Source of the DNA: DATBIO01 sp036556965
GTDB lineage: Bacteria > Acidobacteriota > Vicinamibacteria > Fen-336
DNA: 24,922 nucleotides
NCBI GenBank assembly: GCA_036556965.1
Contig: DATBIO010000221.1
Span: 1 to 24,922, forward strand
Direction: 5' to 3'
The notes below the pieces were generated by a model. It made no database searches and was not told the origin of the DNA. It saw nothing but the letters and a program-made list of their open reading frames with translations. Position numbers and translations under genes: made by a program. Position 1 is the first letter of the stretch, and every line of letters begins with the position of its first letter. Shown here one piece after another: positions 8,345 to 18,197 of this stretch.

Positions 8345-11300
8345 ATGGCTCGCAGCGCGCGGCGGCGGTGGACGGAGGCGGGGTTGGGGACGCTGCTCAC
8401 CGCGTCCATGGCGCACGCGGAGATCGACGCCGAGCGCCTGGCCGGACTGAGGGCGCGCTCCATCGGGCCCGCGGGCATGAGCGGGCGCGTGGCCGCCATC
8501 GACGCGGTGGCCTCCGACCCCGACACCGTGTGGGCGGGCGCGTCCACTGGCGGCGTGTGGAAGTCGGTGAACGGCGGCCTCACCTGGACGCCGGTCTTCG
8601 ACGACCAGCCCGTCCACGCCGTGGGGGCGGTGGCCATCTTCCCGCGCAACCCGGACGTGGTGTGGGTGGGCACCGGGGAAGGGAACGTGCGCAACAGCGC
8701 GTCCGTGGGCAACGGCGTCTACCGCACGCGCGACGGCGGCAAGACCTGGCAGCACCTCGGTCTGGACAGGACCGAGCGCATCTACCGCATCCTCCTCCAC
8801 CCCACCGACGAGGAGACGGCCTTCGTGTGCGCGCCCGGCCGGGAGTGGGGGGAGAACGCGGAGCGGGGCGTCTTCAGGACCACGGACGGGGGCCGGAGCT
8901 GGAGCAAGGTCCTCTACGTCGACGAGCGCACGGGCTGCGGCGAGCTGGCCATGGACCCCGGCAACGCCAGCCACCTCCTGGCCGGCATGTGGCAGTTCCG
9001 CCGGTGGCCCTGGTTCTTCAAGTCCGGCGGGCCCGGCTCCGCCATGTACGCGACCTGGGACGGCGGGACGACCTGGAAGAAGCTCCAGCAGGAGGACGGC
9101 CTGCCCAAGGGCGAGCTGGGCCGCATGGGCATCGCCTTCGCGCCGTCGCGCCCCGAGGTGGTCTACGCCAACGTGGAAGCGAAGAAGAGCGCGCTCCTGC
9201 GCTCCGAGGACGGGGGGCGGACCTGGAAGACGGTGAACGACCGGGCCAGCGTCAACCCGCGGCCCTTCTACTTCGCCGACCTGCGCGTGGACCCCGCCTG
9301 GCCCAACCGGGTCTACAGCCTCGACTACAACATCCGCGTCTCGGACGACGGGGGGAAGACCTTCGCCGCCCTGGAGGGGGCGGGGTGGGAGGACATCCAC
9401 GGCGACCACCACGCCCTCTGGATCGACCCCGCCGATCCCGACCACATGTACGCGGGGGACGACGGCGGGGTGGCGGTCACGCGGGACCGGGGCAAGACCT
9501 TCTGGTTCGTGGCCAACCTGCCCCTCGCGCAGTACTACCACGTGTCCGTGGACAACGAGCGCCCCTACAACATCTACGGCGGCCTCCAGGACAACGGGTC
9601 CTGGCGCGGGCCGAGCGACGTCTGGCGCGACGGGGGGATCCGCAACTACGACTGGCAGGTGGTGGGGGGCGGGGACGGCTTCGAGGTCACGCCCGATCCC
9701 CAGGACAGCCAGGCCGGCTACTCGCTGTGGCAGGGCGGGAACCTGATGCGCTACGACGTGCGCACGGGCGAGCAGCGCCTGGTCAAGCCGGCGGCCCCGG
9801 AGGGCACCCGCCTGCGCTTCAACTGGAACGCGGCGCTGGCCACCGACCCCTTCGAGGCGGGCGTGGTCTACCTGGGCAGCCAGTTCGTGCACCGCTCGGT
9901 GGACCGGGGGGAGACCTGGACGGCCATCAGCCCCGACCTCACCACCAACGACCCCGCCAAGCAGAACCAGGACCAGAGCGGCGGGCTCACCACCGACGTC
10001 ACCGCCGCCGAGAACCACACCACGATCGTCTCCATCGCCCCCAGCCCCCTGGAGAAGGGCCTGCTCTGGGTGGGCACGGACGACGGCCGCGTGCACGTCA
10101 CGCGCGACGGCGGGCGCAGCTGGACCTCCGTGGAGAAGAACATCTCGGGCGTGCCCGCCGGCACCTGGGTGCCCCACGTGGAGCCGGGCCGCCACGCGCC
10201 GGGGGAGGCCTTCGTGGTCTTCGACAACCACCGGCGCTCGGACTGGACGCCGTACCTCTACCGCACGAGCGACTACGGGCGGACGTGGTCGTCGCTGGCC
10301 GCGCCCAACCTGCGCGGCTACGCCCTGGTGCTGCGTCAGGACCCGGTGGCGCGCAACCTCCTCTTCCTGGGCACCGAGTTCGGGCTCTATGCCTCTCTCG
10401 ACGGCGGGCGCGCGTGGATGCACCTGAAGAAGACGGTGCCCACCGCCTCCGTCATGGACCTCGTGGTGCACCCCCGCGACCACGACCTGGTGATCGCCAC
10501 GCACGGGCGGGCGCTCTTCGTCCTCGACGACCTGCGGCCGTTGCGCGCGCTCAGCGAGGCGTCCCTGCAGGCTCCCCTCACCGTCTACCCGGTGGGCGAC
10601 GCCGTCCAGCACTGGGTGAAGCCGGAGGAGGGGGGCTTCGGCTTCGGGGCGGGCGAGTTCCGCGGCGCGGCCCGGCCCTACGGCGCCATCATCACGTATT
10701 CCCTGAACCTGCCCGGCCTGCCCCTGCACGACGAGGAGAAGGAGCGCGAGCGCAAGGAGAAGGAGCGCCAGGCGGCCCGCCCGCCCGCGGGCGCTCCCGA
10801 GGAGGCGCCGCGCACCCTGGCCCCGCCGCCGCCCAGCGAGGAGGAGAGGAAGGCGGAGGAGGAGCGCGACAAGGAGCCGAAGGTGGACGTGATGGTGGCG
10901 GACGCCACCGGCGCCGTGGTCCGGCGGTTCAAGGCCCCCGCGCGGCTCGGGGTGAACCGCGCGAGCTGGAACCTGCGTCGGGACGCCTTCCGCCAGCCGC
11001 CGCGCGGCGTGGACGATCCTCCACCCGACGAGGACCCCGCGGGGGCCGAGCTGCCCCCCGGCTCCTACACCGTGACCGTGCGCTTCCGGGGCCACGAGGG
11101 GCGGCAGCCGGTGACGGTCCTGCCCGACCCGCGCGCGAGGAACACGGAGGCCGACTGGAAGCGGCGGGAGGAGGCGGTGCGCAAGGTGGCGGCCATGCGC
11201 GACGCGGCGGTGGACGCCATGTGGCGCCTGCGCCGGACGCGCGACGACGTGGCCGCGGTGGAGGCCCGCGTCCGCCAGTCGCACGAGGCCAAGGGCGAGC

Positions 11301-11629
11301 GCGACGCGAAGGTGGTGGACGCGGATCCCCTCATCAAGGCGGGGACGCGGCTGGGCGAGGCGCTGACGGAGCTGGAGAAGAAGCTCTGGCAGTCACCGGA
11401 GACCCCGGGCATCCAGCCCGAGACCGACGTCTGGAGCGCCCTCATCTACGCAGGCAGCTACGTCACCTCCTCGTGGGCGCCGCCGAGCCCCACCCAGATG
11501 GAGCACGTCGCGCGCGCCGAGGCGCACCTCGCGCGCTTCCAGGAGGAGGTGGGCCGTTTCTTCGAGTCCGAGGTGGCGGCCTACCGCAAGCAGGCGCAGG
11601 AGCGCGGAGTGGCGCTGCTGGGCTCCTGA
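8345..11629 (+). CDS. exported VPS10/BNR-type beta-propeller protein (copy 1)
   Basis: A 1094-residue exported protein of the sortilin/VPS10-like BNR propeller group, often labelled glycosyl hydrolase although no catalytic activity is established. Seen: a short signal sequence (residues 1-25, LGTLLTASMAHA), then at least eleven Asp-box motifs of the form S-x-D-x-G-x-T-W (SVNGGLTW, TRDGGKTW, TTDGGRSW, SEDGGRTW, SVDRGETW, TSDYGRTW) over about 750 residues, enough for one or two propellers. Next come a highly charged Glu/Lys/Arg stretch (about 795-845, EEKERERKEKERQ), a FlgD-like Ig fold (LPPGSYTVTVRFRG) and a helical C-terminus. ATG 8345 is chosen because GGAGGG sits 4 nt upstream; ATG 8333 would have the purine run too close. 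It is paralogous to the gene at 18194-21502. It stands alone on the plus strand and ends at a strong hairpin. Confidence 0.9.
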   Translation: MARSARRRWTEAGLGTLLTASMAHAEIDAERLAGLRARSIGPAGMSGRVAAIDAVASDPDTVWAGASTGGVWKSVNGGLTWTPVFDDQPVHAVGAVAIFPRNPDVVWVGTGEGNVRNSASVGNGVYRTRDGGKTWQHLGLDRTERIYRILLHPTDEETAFVCAPGREWGENAERGVFRTTDGGRSWSKVLYVDERTGCGELAMDPGNASHLLAGMWQFRRWPWFFKSGGPGSAMYATWDGGTTWKKLQQEDGLPKGELGRMGIAFAPSRPEVVYANVEAKKSALLRSEDGGRTWKTVNDRASVNPRPFYFADLRVDPAWPNRVYSLDYNIRVSDDGGKTFAALEGAGWEDIHGDHHALWIDPADPDHMYAGDDGGVAVTRDRGKTFWFVANLPLAQYYHVSVDNERPYNIYGGLQDNGSWRGPSDVWRDGGIRNYDWQVVGGGDGFEVTPDPQDSQAGYSLWQGGNLMRYDVRTGEQRLVKPAAPEGTRLRFNWNAALATDPFEAGVVYLGSQFVHRSVDRGETWTAISPDLTTNDPAKQNQDQSGGLTTDVTAAENHTTIVSIAPSPLEKGLLWVGTDDGRVHVTRDGGRSWTSVEKNISGVPAGTWVPHVEPGRHAPGEAFVVFDNHRRSDWTPYLYRTSDYGRTWSSLAAPNLRGYALVLRQDPVARNLLFLGTEFGLYASLDGGRAWMHLKKTVPTASVMDLVVHPRDHDLVIATHGRALFVLDDLRPLRALSEASLQAPLTVYPVGDAVQHWVKPEEGGFGFGAGEFRGAARPYGAIITYSLNLPGLPLHDEEKERERKEKERQAARPPAGAPEEAPRTLAPPPPSEEERKAEEERDKEPKVDVMVADATGAVVRRFKAPARLGVNRASWNLRRDAFRQPPRGVDDPPPDEDPAGAELPPGSYTVTVRFRGHEGRQPVTVLPDPRARNTEADWKRREEAVRKVAAMRDAAVDAMWRLRRTRDDVAAVEARVRQSHEAKGERDAKVVDADPLIKAGTRLGEALTELEKKLWQSPETPGIQPETDVWSALIYAGSYVTSSWAPPSPTQMEHVARAEAHLARFQEEVGRFFESEVAAYRKQAQERGVALLGS

Positions 11630-11639
11630 GCCGCCGGCT

Positions 11640-11665
11640 CCCGGGCGGGGAGCGCCCCGCCCGGG
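11640..11665. terminator. perfect 11-bp hairpin between convergent genes
   Basis: CCCGGGCGGGG at 11640-11650, loop AGCG, and its exact complement at 11655-11665. It lies 10 nt after the propeller stop and 15 nt before the ybaB stop on the other strand, so it could end transcription from both sides. No T-tract follows on either strand, so an intrinsic terminator is likely but not certain. Confidence 0.6.
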
Positions 11666-11680
11666 CGGAAGGCCCGGGGG

Positions 11681-11988
11681 CTAGAACAGCCCGGGGATCT
11701 TCATCCCGCCGGTGAGGCCGCCGATCTTCTCCTGGACGGCCTCGTCCACCTTGCGCGCGGCCTCGTTCACCGCGGCCACGATCAGGTCCTGCAGCATCTC
11801 GACGTCGTCCTTGCTCACGACCTCGGGGTCCAGGGTCAGGGTCTTGACGGCCTTGCTGCCGTCCATGACCACCTTGACCATGCCGCCCCCCGCGCTGGCC
11901 TCCACCTCGAGGGCGGCGATGTCGCGCTGCATCTTCTCCTGCATCTGCTGGATCTGCTTCAGCATCTGCTTGGGGTTGCCGAACGGGT

Positions 11989-11992
<4 letters not shown>
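11681..11992 (-). CDS. ybaB: YbaB/EbfC family nucleoid-associated DNA-binding protein
   Basis: A 103-residue protein of the YbaB/EbfC family, which binds DNA as a dimer and is associated with the nucleoid. Length and pattern match the family: an N-terminal helix (NPKQMLKQIQQMQEKMQRDI), the core EVEASAGGGMVKVVMDG, LTLDPEVVSKDDVEMLQDLI, and a C-terminal helix leading to GGMKIPGLF. The start is TTG 11992, which overlaps the dnaX stop (TTGA); a very strong AGGAGGTG lies a few nt upstream inside the dnaX tail, which explains how a TTG can be used. dnaX-ybaB is a conserved pair, usually followed by recR, but here a convergent gene follows instead. Confidence 0.95.
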
Positions 11993-13695
<1,703 letters not shown>

Positions 13696-13732
13696 GGGTA
13701 GTGGTTCGAAGCGGGGAGCGACGGACCGGCCC

Positions 13733-13843
13733 CACGTGGACTCCGGGGGTCCTGCGGCACACGAGAGAATCGCCCGACCGTTGCTCCCTTCCGGGCCTGG
13801 CGGGGTTCGGCGCCTCCCGTCGCGCAGGGCCGGAGTCCACGTG
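13733..13843 (-). ncRNA. ffs: signal recognition particle RNA (bacterial small type)
   Basis: On the minus strand, the helix-8 signature GCCAGGCCCGGAAGGGAGCA is present, the conserved site bound by Ffh, together with the downstream GTGTGCCGCAGGAC. The ends pair perfectly over 12 bp (13733-13744 with 13832-13843) and the helix extends through CCTGCG/CGCAGG, giving the single long hairpin of a 4.5S-type RNA of about 110 nt. Further pairing (CCGGCC with GGCCGG) could lengthen the mature ends slightly to about 13726-13849. It directs membrane proteins to the translocon with Ffh. The position just upstream of dnaX is common in bacteria. The only AT-richer patch upstream is at 13858-13875, a possible but weak promoter. 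Confidence 0.95.
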
Positions 13844-13920
13844 CGGCCGGCCCTCGAACAAGACTATCCCAAAGAGCCGGATCGCGGAAGGAACGGGGAC
13901 GGGCCCCTGCCGCGACCTGG

Positions 13921-14841
13921 TCAGCGAGCAGGGCGGGCGGGGCCGGGCGGAGTCTCCGCCGCCGTCCGCGCGGGCGGCGCGGCGAGGGCGGCGCGCCCGC
14001 CGGCCAGGGTCTTCCCCTCGCGCTGGGGGTCCGCGTCCGTACCGGGCGACGCGGGCTCGGTGGCCGCCGCGAACTCCTCCCGGAGCCGGCGATGCAGCTC
14101 GAGCACGCGCGGCACGTAGTTCTTGGTCTCCGCCGCCAGCTGGACGACCCCCGCGCGGAAGTAGCCGGCGTTCAGCGGACCGCCGTTGTACTCGGCCAGC
14201 ACCATCTGCGGGTCGCGGTAGGCGGCGAACAGGATGTCCAGGTAGAGGGCGGCCGCCTCCGTGTTCTTCATGGGGTCGTAGAGGGTGGCGTCGTCGTACT
14301 CCCAGCCGAGGGCACGCACCAGCAGGCGCCCGGTGGAGGGCCAGATCTGGTACAGGCCGCGCGCGTCGGCGCGGCTGGTGGCCTGGGGGTCGTATCCGCT
14401 CTCCACGATGCCGATGCTCAGCAGAAGGAGGGGGTCCACGGCGGGGTACTTCTCGCTGGCGTCGAGAGCGAGCTGCGCGTAGCGGTAGGCGTCGTGCAGG
14501 CTCACCCGCGGGTTCGCGCGCAGGATGTGGTCGCGCATGCCCAGCAGCAGCCGGCGGCGCCGGGAGTCGAAGCCCATGCCGGCCTCCAGCTCCTGGAGGC
14601 GGCGCTCGACGCCGGCGATGGCGCCCGTCGTGCGCTGGCTCCGAGCCTCGATTTCCCGCAGGGCCCGCTGGCCCAGGAGGACGACGGCGGCCAGCAGGAC
14701 GCACAGGCAGAGGAGGGCCAGGGGCAGCCACGTGCTGCCCTGGCGGATCACGATCGTCCGGGGCCGGGAGGCCGGCGTCATCGGCCGGGGCCGCTCGCCG
14801 GTGAACTCGTCCAGCAAGCCGAGCTTCTCGTTCCTGATCAT
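13921..14841 (-). CDS. membrane-anchored lytic transglycosylase (SLT domain)
   Basis: A 306-residue enzyme predicted to cleave the MurNAc-GlcNAc bond of peptidoglycan. Seen: a cytoplasmic N-terminus, one membrane span (about 38-57, LALLCLCVLLAAVVLLG), a short coiled coil (about 60-90), then an SLT domain (about 130-240) with catalytic Glu147 in GIVESGYDPQATS, the ARGLYQIWPSTG motif and YNGGP (218-222, usually YNAGP). The tail after about 255 is Pro/Ala-rich and probably disordered. I chose ATG 14841, preceded by AGGAGAAGG, because the upstream open frame to 15018 is Arg/Pro-rich with no protein-like features. It lies upstream of the SRP RNA on the same strand. Type II anchoring places the catalytic domain in the periplasm. 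Confidence 0.92.
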   Translation of the reverse strand: MIRNEKLGLLDEFTGERPRPMTPASRPRTIVIRQGSTWLPLALLCLCVLLAAVVLLGQRALREIEARSQRTTGAIAGVERRLQELEAGMGFDSRRRRLLLGMRDHILRANPRVSLHDAYRYAQLALDASEKYPAVDPLLLLSIGIVESGYDPQATSRADARGLYQIWPSTGRLLVRALGWEYDDATLYDPMKNTEAAALYLDILFAAYRDPQMVLAEYNGGPLNAGYFRAGVVQLAAETKNYVPRVLELHRRLREEFAAATEPASPGTDADPQREGKTLAGGRAALAAPPARTAAETPPGPARPAR

Positions 14842-15174
14842 CGGGCCTTCTCCTGGCCGAGCGACCTCTCCGCCTCGGGAGAGCCAACCCGCTGCGCGCG
14901 TTTGGCGGACCGGAACGGCCTGGGGGCGGCGCCCGTCGCCCGCCTGCGCGCGGTGCGCGCAGCGGCGCCGCGGTCGTGGTGGTGAGTCACCGTACGCCCC
15001 GCGGCGGTGAGGGGTCAAGGCCGATCACTTCCGGGCCGCGCGCGCCGTGCGCTGGCTCACAGGGCGCAGGGCGGGACGCCGATGAGCGGCCGATGGCGGA
15101 GGCGGCGTGTTTCCTGTACGTTAGCGGTTTCGGCGCAGGCGGTCGGAGACGGTGGCGTTCCCGGGCGGCCGAAC
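14842..15174. other. intergenic region between transglycosylase and tRNA-Ser
   Basis: 333 nt without a protein gene; the flanking genes are divergent, so it should hold promoters for both. It contains a perfect 8-bp hairpin (14944-14962), an 11-nt palindrome GGTGAGTCACC (14981-14991), and a less GC-rich patch at 15108-15130 (TGTACGTTAGCGG) that could be part of the tRNA promoter. No reliable -35/-10 pair is visible. Confidence 0.5.
14944..14962. repeat. 8-bp perfect inverted repeat, 3-nt loop
   Basis: CTGCGCGC at 14944-14951, loop GGT, and GCGCGCAG at 14955-14962. No T-tract follows on either strand. Role unknown; it lies about 100 nt upstream of the transglycosylase start. Confidence 0.55.
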
Positions 15175-15266
15175 GGAGAGATGCGAGAGCCTGGCTGAAT
15201 CGGCATGACTGGAAATCATGTGTGGGGGCAACTCCACCGGGGGTTCGAATCCCCCTCTCTCCGCCA
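15175..15266 (+). tRNA. tRNA-Ser (anticodon GGA)
   Basis: A complete class II tRNA. Acceptor GGAGAGA (15175-15181) pairs with TCTCTCC (15256-15262), followed by discriminator G and an encoded CCA (15264-15266). The anticodon stem CATGA/TCATG encloses loop CTGGAAA with anticodon GGA at 15211-15213, reading UCC/UCU. The long variable arm (GTGGGGGCAACTCCAC) is typical of serine tRNA, and the T arm GGGGGTTCGAATCCCCC is intact. Confidence 0.97.
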
Positions 15267-15268
15267 CT

Positions 15269-15922
15269 TCACGCCCCCGGCCGCGGCCGACCGGTGCCGT
15301 GACCGTCGAAGGGGAAGACGCCCGAGCGCCGCGACCGCCACCAGGCGAGGAAGCGCCGGGCCGCGCGGTGCGTCAGGACCAGCACCAGCATGCCCGCGGC
15401 CAGCGCGAACAGCATGACCCAGTAGCCCCCGCGCACCTCCGTGCCCGGGGGCAGGTTGAAGTGGGCGCCCAGCGCCATGGGCACGCCGTTCCGCCAGATG
15501 AAGCCCACGTTGGCGGGGAAGATCGGCTTGAGCACGGCCACCGCCACGAAGCCCAGCCCGATGGCGTAGCCGCTGAAGAGGCCGAGCGCCCCCAGGAAGC
15601 CGGTCACCCCCGTGGCCGCCAGCTGGCCCACCGCGCGCGCCACCGCGCCCAGGCGCCCCGTGGCCACGGCCTCGTCCACCGCCAGCTCGGTGGAGTAGGC
15701 GCGGGCCACGCGCGTCGGCGTGCCGAGCCGGGCCAGGATCCCCTCCAGCGCGGTGCGCTCGTCCGGCTCCGCGGGCGCCTCCTCCACGCGGTCCCGGATG
15801 TGCGACTCCACCTCGCGCGTGGCGTCGCGCGCGGCCTCCACGGACTGGAAGGTCCGCAGGGAACGCTCGAGCACGTAGAGATACCCGCGCACGCGCGCCT
15901 GTCCCGCCTCGCTGAGCATCAT
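15269..15922 (-). CDS. HAAS-domain membrane protein, partner of PadR regulator
   Basis: A 217-residue membrane protein. Seen: an N-terminal helical HAAS-type domain (about 5-85, with RDATREVESHIRDRVEEA and GILARLGTPTRVARAY), as in DUF1700-like proteins that are encoded beside PadR regulators, then hydrophobic spans at about 103-133 (possibly two) and 165-185, and a basic C-terminus (RRFLAWWRSRRS). In other bacteria such proteins are thought to act as membrane sensors or anti-regulatory partners; the role here is inferred. The ATG at 15922 overlaps the padR stop (ATGA), so translation is coupled. Its stop codon lies 2 nt from the CCA end of the convergent tRNA-Ser gene, leaving no room for a terminator between them. 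Confidence 0.85.
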   Translation of the reverse strand: MMLSEAGQARVRGYLYVLERSLRTFQSVEAARDATREVESHIRDRVEEAPAEPDERTALEGILARLGTPTRVARAYSTELAVDEAVATGRLGAVARAVGQLAATGVTGFLGALGLFSGYAIGLGFVAVAVLKPIFPANVGFIWRNGVPMALGAHFNLPPGTEVRGGYWVMLFALAAGMLVLVLTHRAARRFLAWWRSRRSGVFPFDGHGTGRPRPGA

Positions 15923-16257
15923 CGCTTCGCCTCCTCCAGCAGACGGTCGATCTTGCCGGTGAACTCGCGCCAGTGCCCGCTCATCTGCTCGAGCCGCTGG
16001 CGTCCGCGCGCGCTGAGCGTGTAGTACTTCCGCGGGTGCGGCCCCTGGTCCTCGCGCCACTCGCTCGTGAGCAGGCCTTCGCCGGTCAACCGGGCCATGA
16101 GCGGGTAGAGGGTGCCCTCCGTGACCACGAGGTCGGTGCCCTCCTGGAGGTGGCGGATGACCTCCAGCCCATAGCGGGCGCGCCCGGCCAGGCAGAGCAG
16201 GACGGCCAGCTCGAGCCCGCCGCGCCGGAGCTGCTCCTGCCAGGTCTCCAGGCTCAT
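15919..16257 (-). CDS. PadR family transcriptional regulator
   Basis: A 112-residue winged-helix repressor of the compact PadR type. Seen: the N-terminal helix and core ELAVLLCLAGRARYGLEVIRHL, recognition region TEGTLYPLMARLTGEGLL (46-63), the wing with HPRKYYTLSARGR (74-86), and a C-terminal dimerisation helix. ATG 16257 is chosen because family members start just before this helix and GAGG lies upstream; an in-frame GTG at 16278 would begin at the edge of the operator. A near-perfect palindrome at 16279-16299 ends 21 nt before the start and is probably its own operator, so autorepression is likely. It is coupled to the HAAS gene by ATGA. Confidence 0.93.
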   Translation of the reverse strand: MSLETWQEQLRRGGLELAVLLCLAGRARYGLEVIRHLQEGTDLVVTEGTLYPLMARLTGEGLLTSEWREDQGPHPRKYYTLSARGRQRLEQMSGHWREFTGKIDRLLEEAKR

Positions 16258-16278
16258 CGCTGCGCCTCGTGGCACCAC

Positions 16279-16299
16279 ATATCTTGTTCCACAAGGTAT
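16279..16299. promoter_or_regulatory. palindromic PadR operator candidate
   Basis: ATATCTTGT, spacer TCC, ACAAGGTAT: the two 9-nt arms match at 8 of 9 positions. It is an AT-rich island in very GC-rich DNA, 21 nt upstream of the padR start. PadR operators are typically such dyads (ATACNNNGT-n-ACNNNGTAT style), so autoregulation is the simplest reading. Confidence 0.75.
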
Positions 16300-16340
16300 C
16301 TACGGCGGGCGCCCGCCCGCGGTTCCCTGGAGCGGCCGAC

Positions 16341-16355
16341 CCGCCCCGGGGGCGG
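16341..16355 (-). terminator. hairpin after acyl-CoA synthetase gene
   Basis: CCGCCCC pairs with GGGGCGG across 16341-16355, starting 3 nt past the stop codon of the synthetase on the minus strand. The loop is very tight and there is no T-tract. A second palindrome, GGCGGGCGCCCGCC, lies at 16304-16317. Either could stop transcription before the padR operator. Confidence 0.4.
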
Positions 16356-16358
16356 CGC

Positions 16359-18197
16359 TCAGACGCTGGCGCCGGCCTCCGCGTAGAAGGCGTCGAGCTG
16401 GGCCGCGTACTTGCCCTCGACGTGCTTCCGCTTGAGCTTCAGGCTGGCCGTCAGGTCGCCGCTCTCCGGCGTGAACTCCACGGGCAGCACGGCGAACTTC
16501 TTGACCGTCTCGAAGCTGGCCAGCTTCGCGTTGAGCTCGTCCACGTGGCCCTGGATGAGCGCGTTCACCAGGGGGTGGGCGGCCAGCTCGGCCAGGGACA
16601 GGGAACCGAGCCCGTGGCCCGCGGCCCAGGCCCGGATGGCCTCGGGCTCGAGGGTCACCAGGGCCGAGCAGAACTTGCGGCGGTCGCCGTGCACGAGGAC
16701 CTGCGCGACGTAGGGGCAGGCCGCCTTGAACCGTCCCTCGATGGCCTGGGGAGCGATGTACTTCCCGCCCGAGGTCTTGATGAGGTCCTTCTTGCGGTCG
16801 GTGATGGTGAGGAAGCCCTCATCGTCCACCGTCCCGATGTCCCCCGTGCGCAGCCACCCTTCCGCGTCGAGCGCCTCCGCGGTCGCCTCCGGCAGCCCGT
16901 GGTAACCGCGCATCACGCCCCGGCCGCGGATCAGGACCTCGCCGTCCGCGGGCGCCACCCGCAGCTCCGTGCCGGGCAGGGCCGGACCCACGGTGCCGAA
17001 GCGGTAGCGGTCCGGCCGGTTCACGCAGGTGGCCGCGCTCGACTCCGTGAGCCCGTACCCCTCGAGGATGAGCACGCCGGCGGCATGGAAGAACTCGGCC
17101 ACCTCGCGCGAGAGGGGGGCGCTGCCGGAGATGAAGAAGCGGAGGCGCCCGCCGAAGCGCGCGCGGAGCTTCCGGAACACGAGACGGTCGGCGATCCAGC
17201 GCCTCGCGGCCAGCCACGGCCCCACGCCCTGGCCACGCGCGCGGCGAGCGGATGCCGCGCGGCCGACGCCGAAGGCCCACTTGAAGACGGCGAAGCGCGC
17301 CGACCCTCCCTCCTGGGCCGTGGTCACCACGCGGCTGCGCACCTTCTCGAAGACGCGCGGCACCGCCGCCACGAACGTCGGCCGCACCACCTGCAGGTTG
17401 TCCACCATCCGGTCCACGCGGCCGTCCACCGCGGTGGGGAAGCCGATGCGCACCTGCGCCGCCTCCAGCACCTTGCCGAAGATGTGCGAGAGCGGCAGCC
17501 AGAGGTACTGGCGGTCCTCCGGCGCCAGCAGGCGCAGGGCGTCGATGGCTTCCGCCTCGTAGACCCAGCAGTCGTGGATGAGCTCGACGCCCTTGGGCCG
17601 GCCGGTGGTGCCCGAGGTGTACACGAGGGTGGCCAGGGAGTCGGGGCGGAGGGCCCGCGCCCCCTCCTCGTACGACCCCGGAGCCGCCGCCTGCCGCTCC
17701 GCGCCCCGCGCCTCCAGCTCCGCGAGGGTGAGGGTCCCCGCTTCCGGCGGCGCCGCTCCCTCCATCAGCACCACCGTGCGCAGGTCGGGCAGCGCGTCGC
17801 GCTGCCCGCGCAGCTTGGCCAGCTGCGCCTCGTTCTCCACGAAGGCCACCGTGGCCGCGGAATCGCGCAGGATGTAGGCGCACTCCTCGGCGGTGCTCGA
17901 GGGATAGATGGTGGTGGTGGCGCCGCCCGCGGTCAGGATGCCGAAGTCCACGAGGATCCACTCGATCCGCGTGGAGGACACGATGGCGCATCGCTGCTCC
18001 CGCTCCAGGCCGAGGGAGGCCAGGCCGCAGGCGATGGCACGCACGCGGTCCCCCGCCTGCCGCCAGGACAGGCGCTCCCAGCCGTCGCCCTGGGGAAAGG
18101 AGAACGCCTCCGCGTCGGGCGTGGCCGCCACGCGCCAGAGGAACATGTCCGCCAACGACTGGAAGGCCGGCGTGGCCACGGCGCCTGCGCCCGTCAC
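16359..18197 (-). CDS. long-chain fatty-acid-CoA ligase (AMP-forming)
   Basis: A 612-residue ANL-superfamily enzyme that activates fatty acids through an acyl-AMP to acyl-CoA. Seen: the P-loop YTSGTTGRPKG (193-203), LPLSHIFGK, the A5 motif GYGLTE (380-385), TGDIG (451-455), the hinge segment DRKKDLIKTSGGKYIAP (467-483), and a C-terminal Lys587-region (TASLKLKRKHV). The pattern is that of the FadD15/long-chain group rather than short-chain acetyl-CoA synthetases. The frame is open far upstream, but homology starts near residue 12 and GTG 18197 overlaps the propeller stop (GTGA), with GGGAG about 8 nt upstream. It is therefore translationally coupled to the secreted propeller gene, although it acts in the cytoplasm. 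Hairpins follow its stop. Confidence 0.93.
   Translation of the reverse strand: MTGAGAVATPAFQSLADMFLWRVAATPDAEAFSFPQGDGWERLSWRQAGDRVRAIACGLASLGLEREQRCAIVSSTRIEWILVDFGILTAGGATTTIYPSSTAEECAYILRDSAATVAFVENEAQLAKLRGQRDALPDLRTVVLMEGAAPPEAGTLTLAELEARGAERQAAAPGSYEEGARALRPDSLATLVYTSGTTGRPKGVELIHDCWVYEAEAIDALRLLAPEDRQYLWLPLSHIFGKVLEAAQVRIGFPTAVDGRVDRMVDNLQVVRPTFVAAVPRVFEKVRSRVVTTAQEGGSARFAVFKWAFGVGRAASARRARGQGVGPWLAARRWIADRLVFRKLRARFGGRLRFFISGSAPLSREVAEFFHAAGVLILEGYGLTESSAATCVNRPDRYRFGTVGPALPGTELRVAPADGEVLIRGRGVMRGYHGLPEATAEALDAEGWLRTGDIGTVDDEGFLTITDRKKDLIKTSGGKYIAPQAIEGRFKAACPYVAQVLVHGDRRKFCSALVTLEPEAIRAWAAGHGLGSLSLAELAAHPLVNALIQGHVDELNAKLASFETVKKFAVLPVEFTPESGDLTASLKLKRKHVEGKYAAQLDAFYAEAGASV

Noticed and set aside
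8303..11284. 993-codon open frame on the minus strand
   Set aside because: Antisense to the first propeller gene; composition is His/Gly/Val-rich and no motif is seen.
13858..13885. SRP RNA promoter with GATAGT as -10 (13863-13868, minus strand)
   Set aside because: No acceptable -35 at 15-18 nt; kept only as a remark.
15175..15266. tRNA-Ser as an integration site of a genomic island
   Set aside because: No integrase and no repeat of the tRNA 3' end found elsewhere in the window.
14976..15302. 108-codon frame across the tRNA
   Set aside because: It overlaps the tRNA-Ser fully and has no ribosome site or domain.
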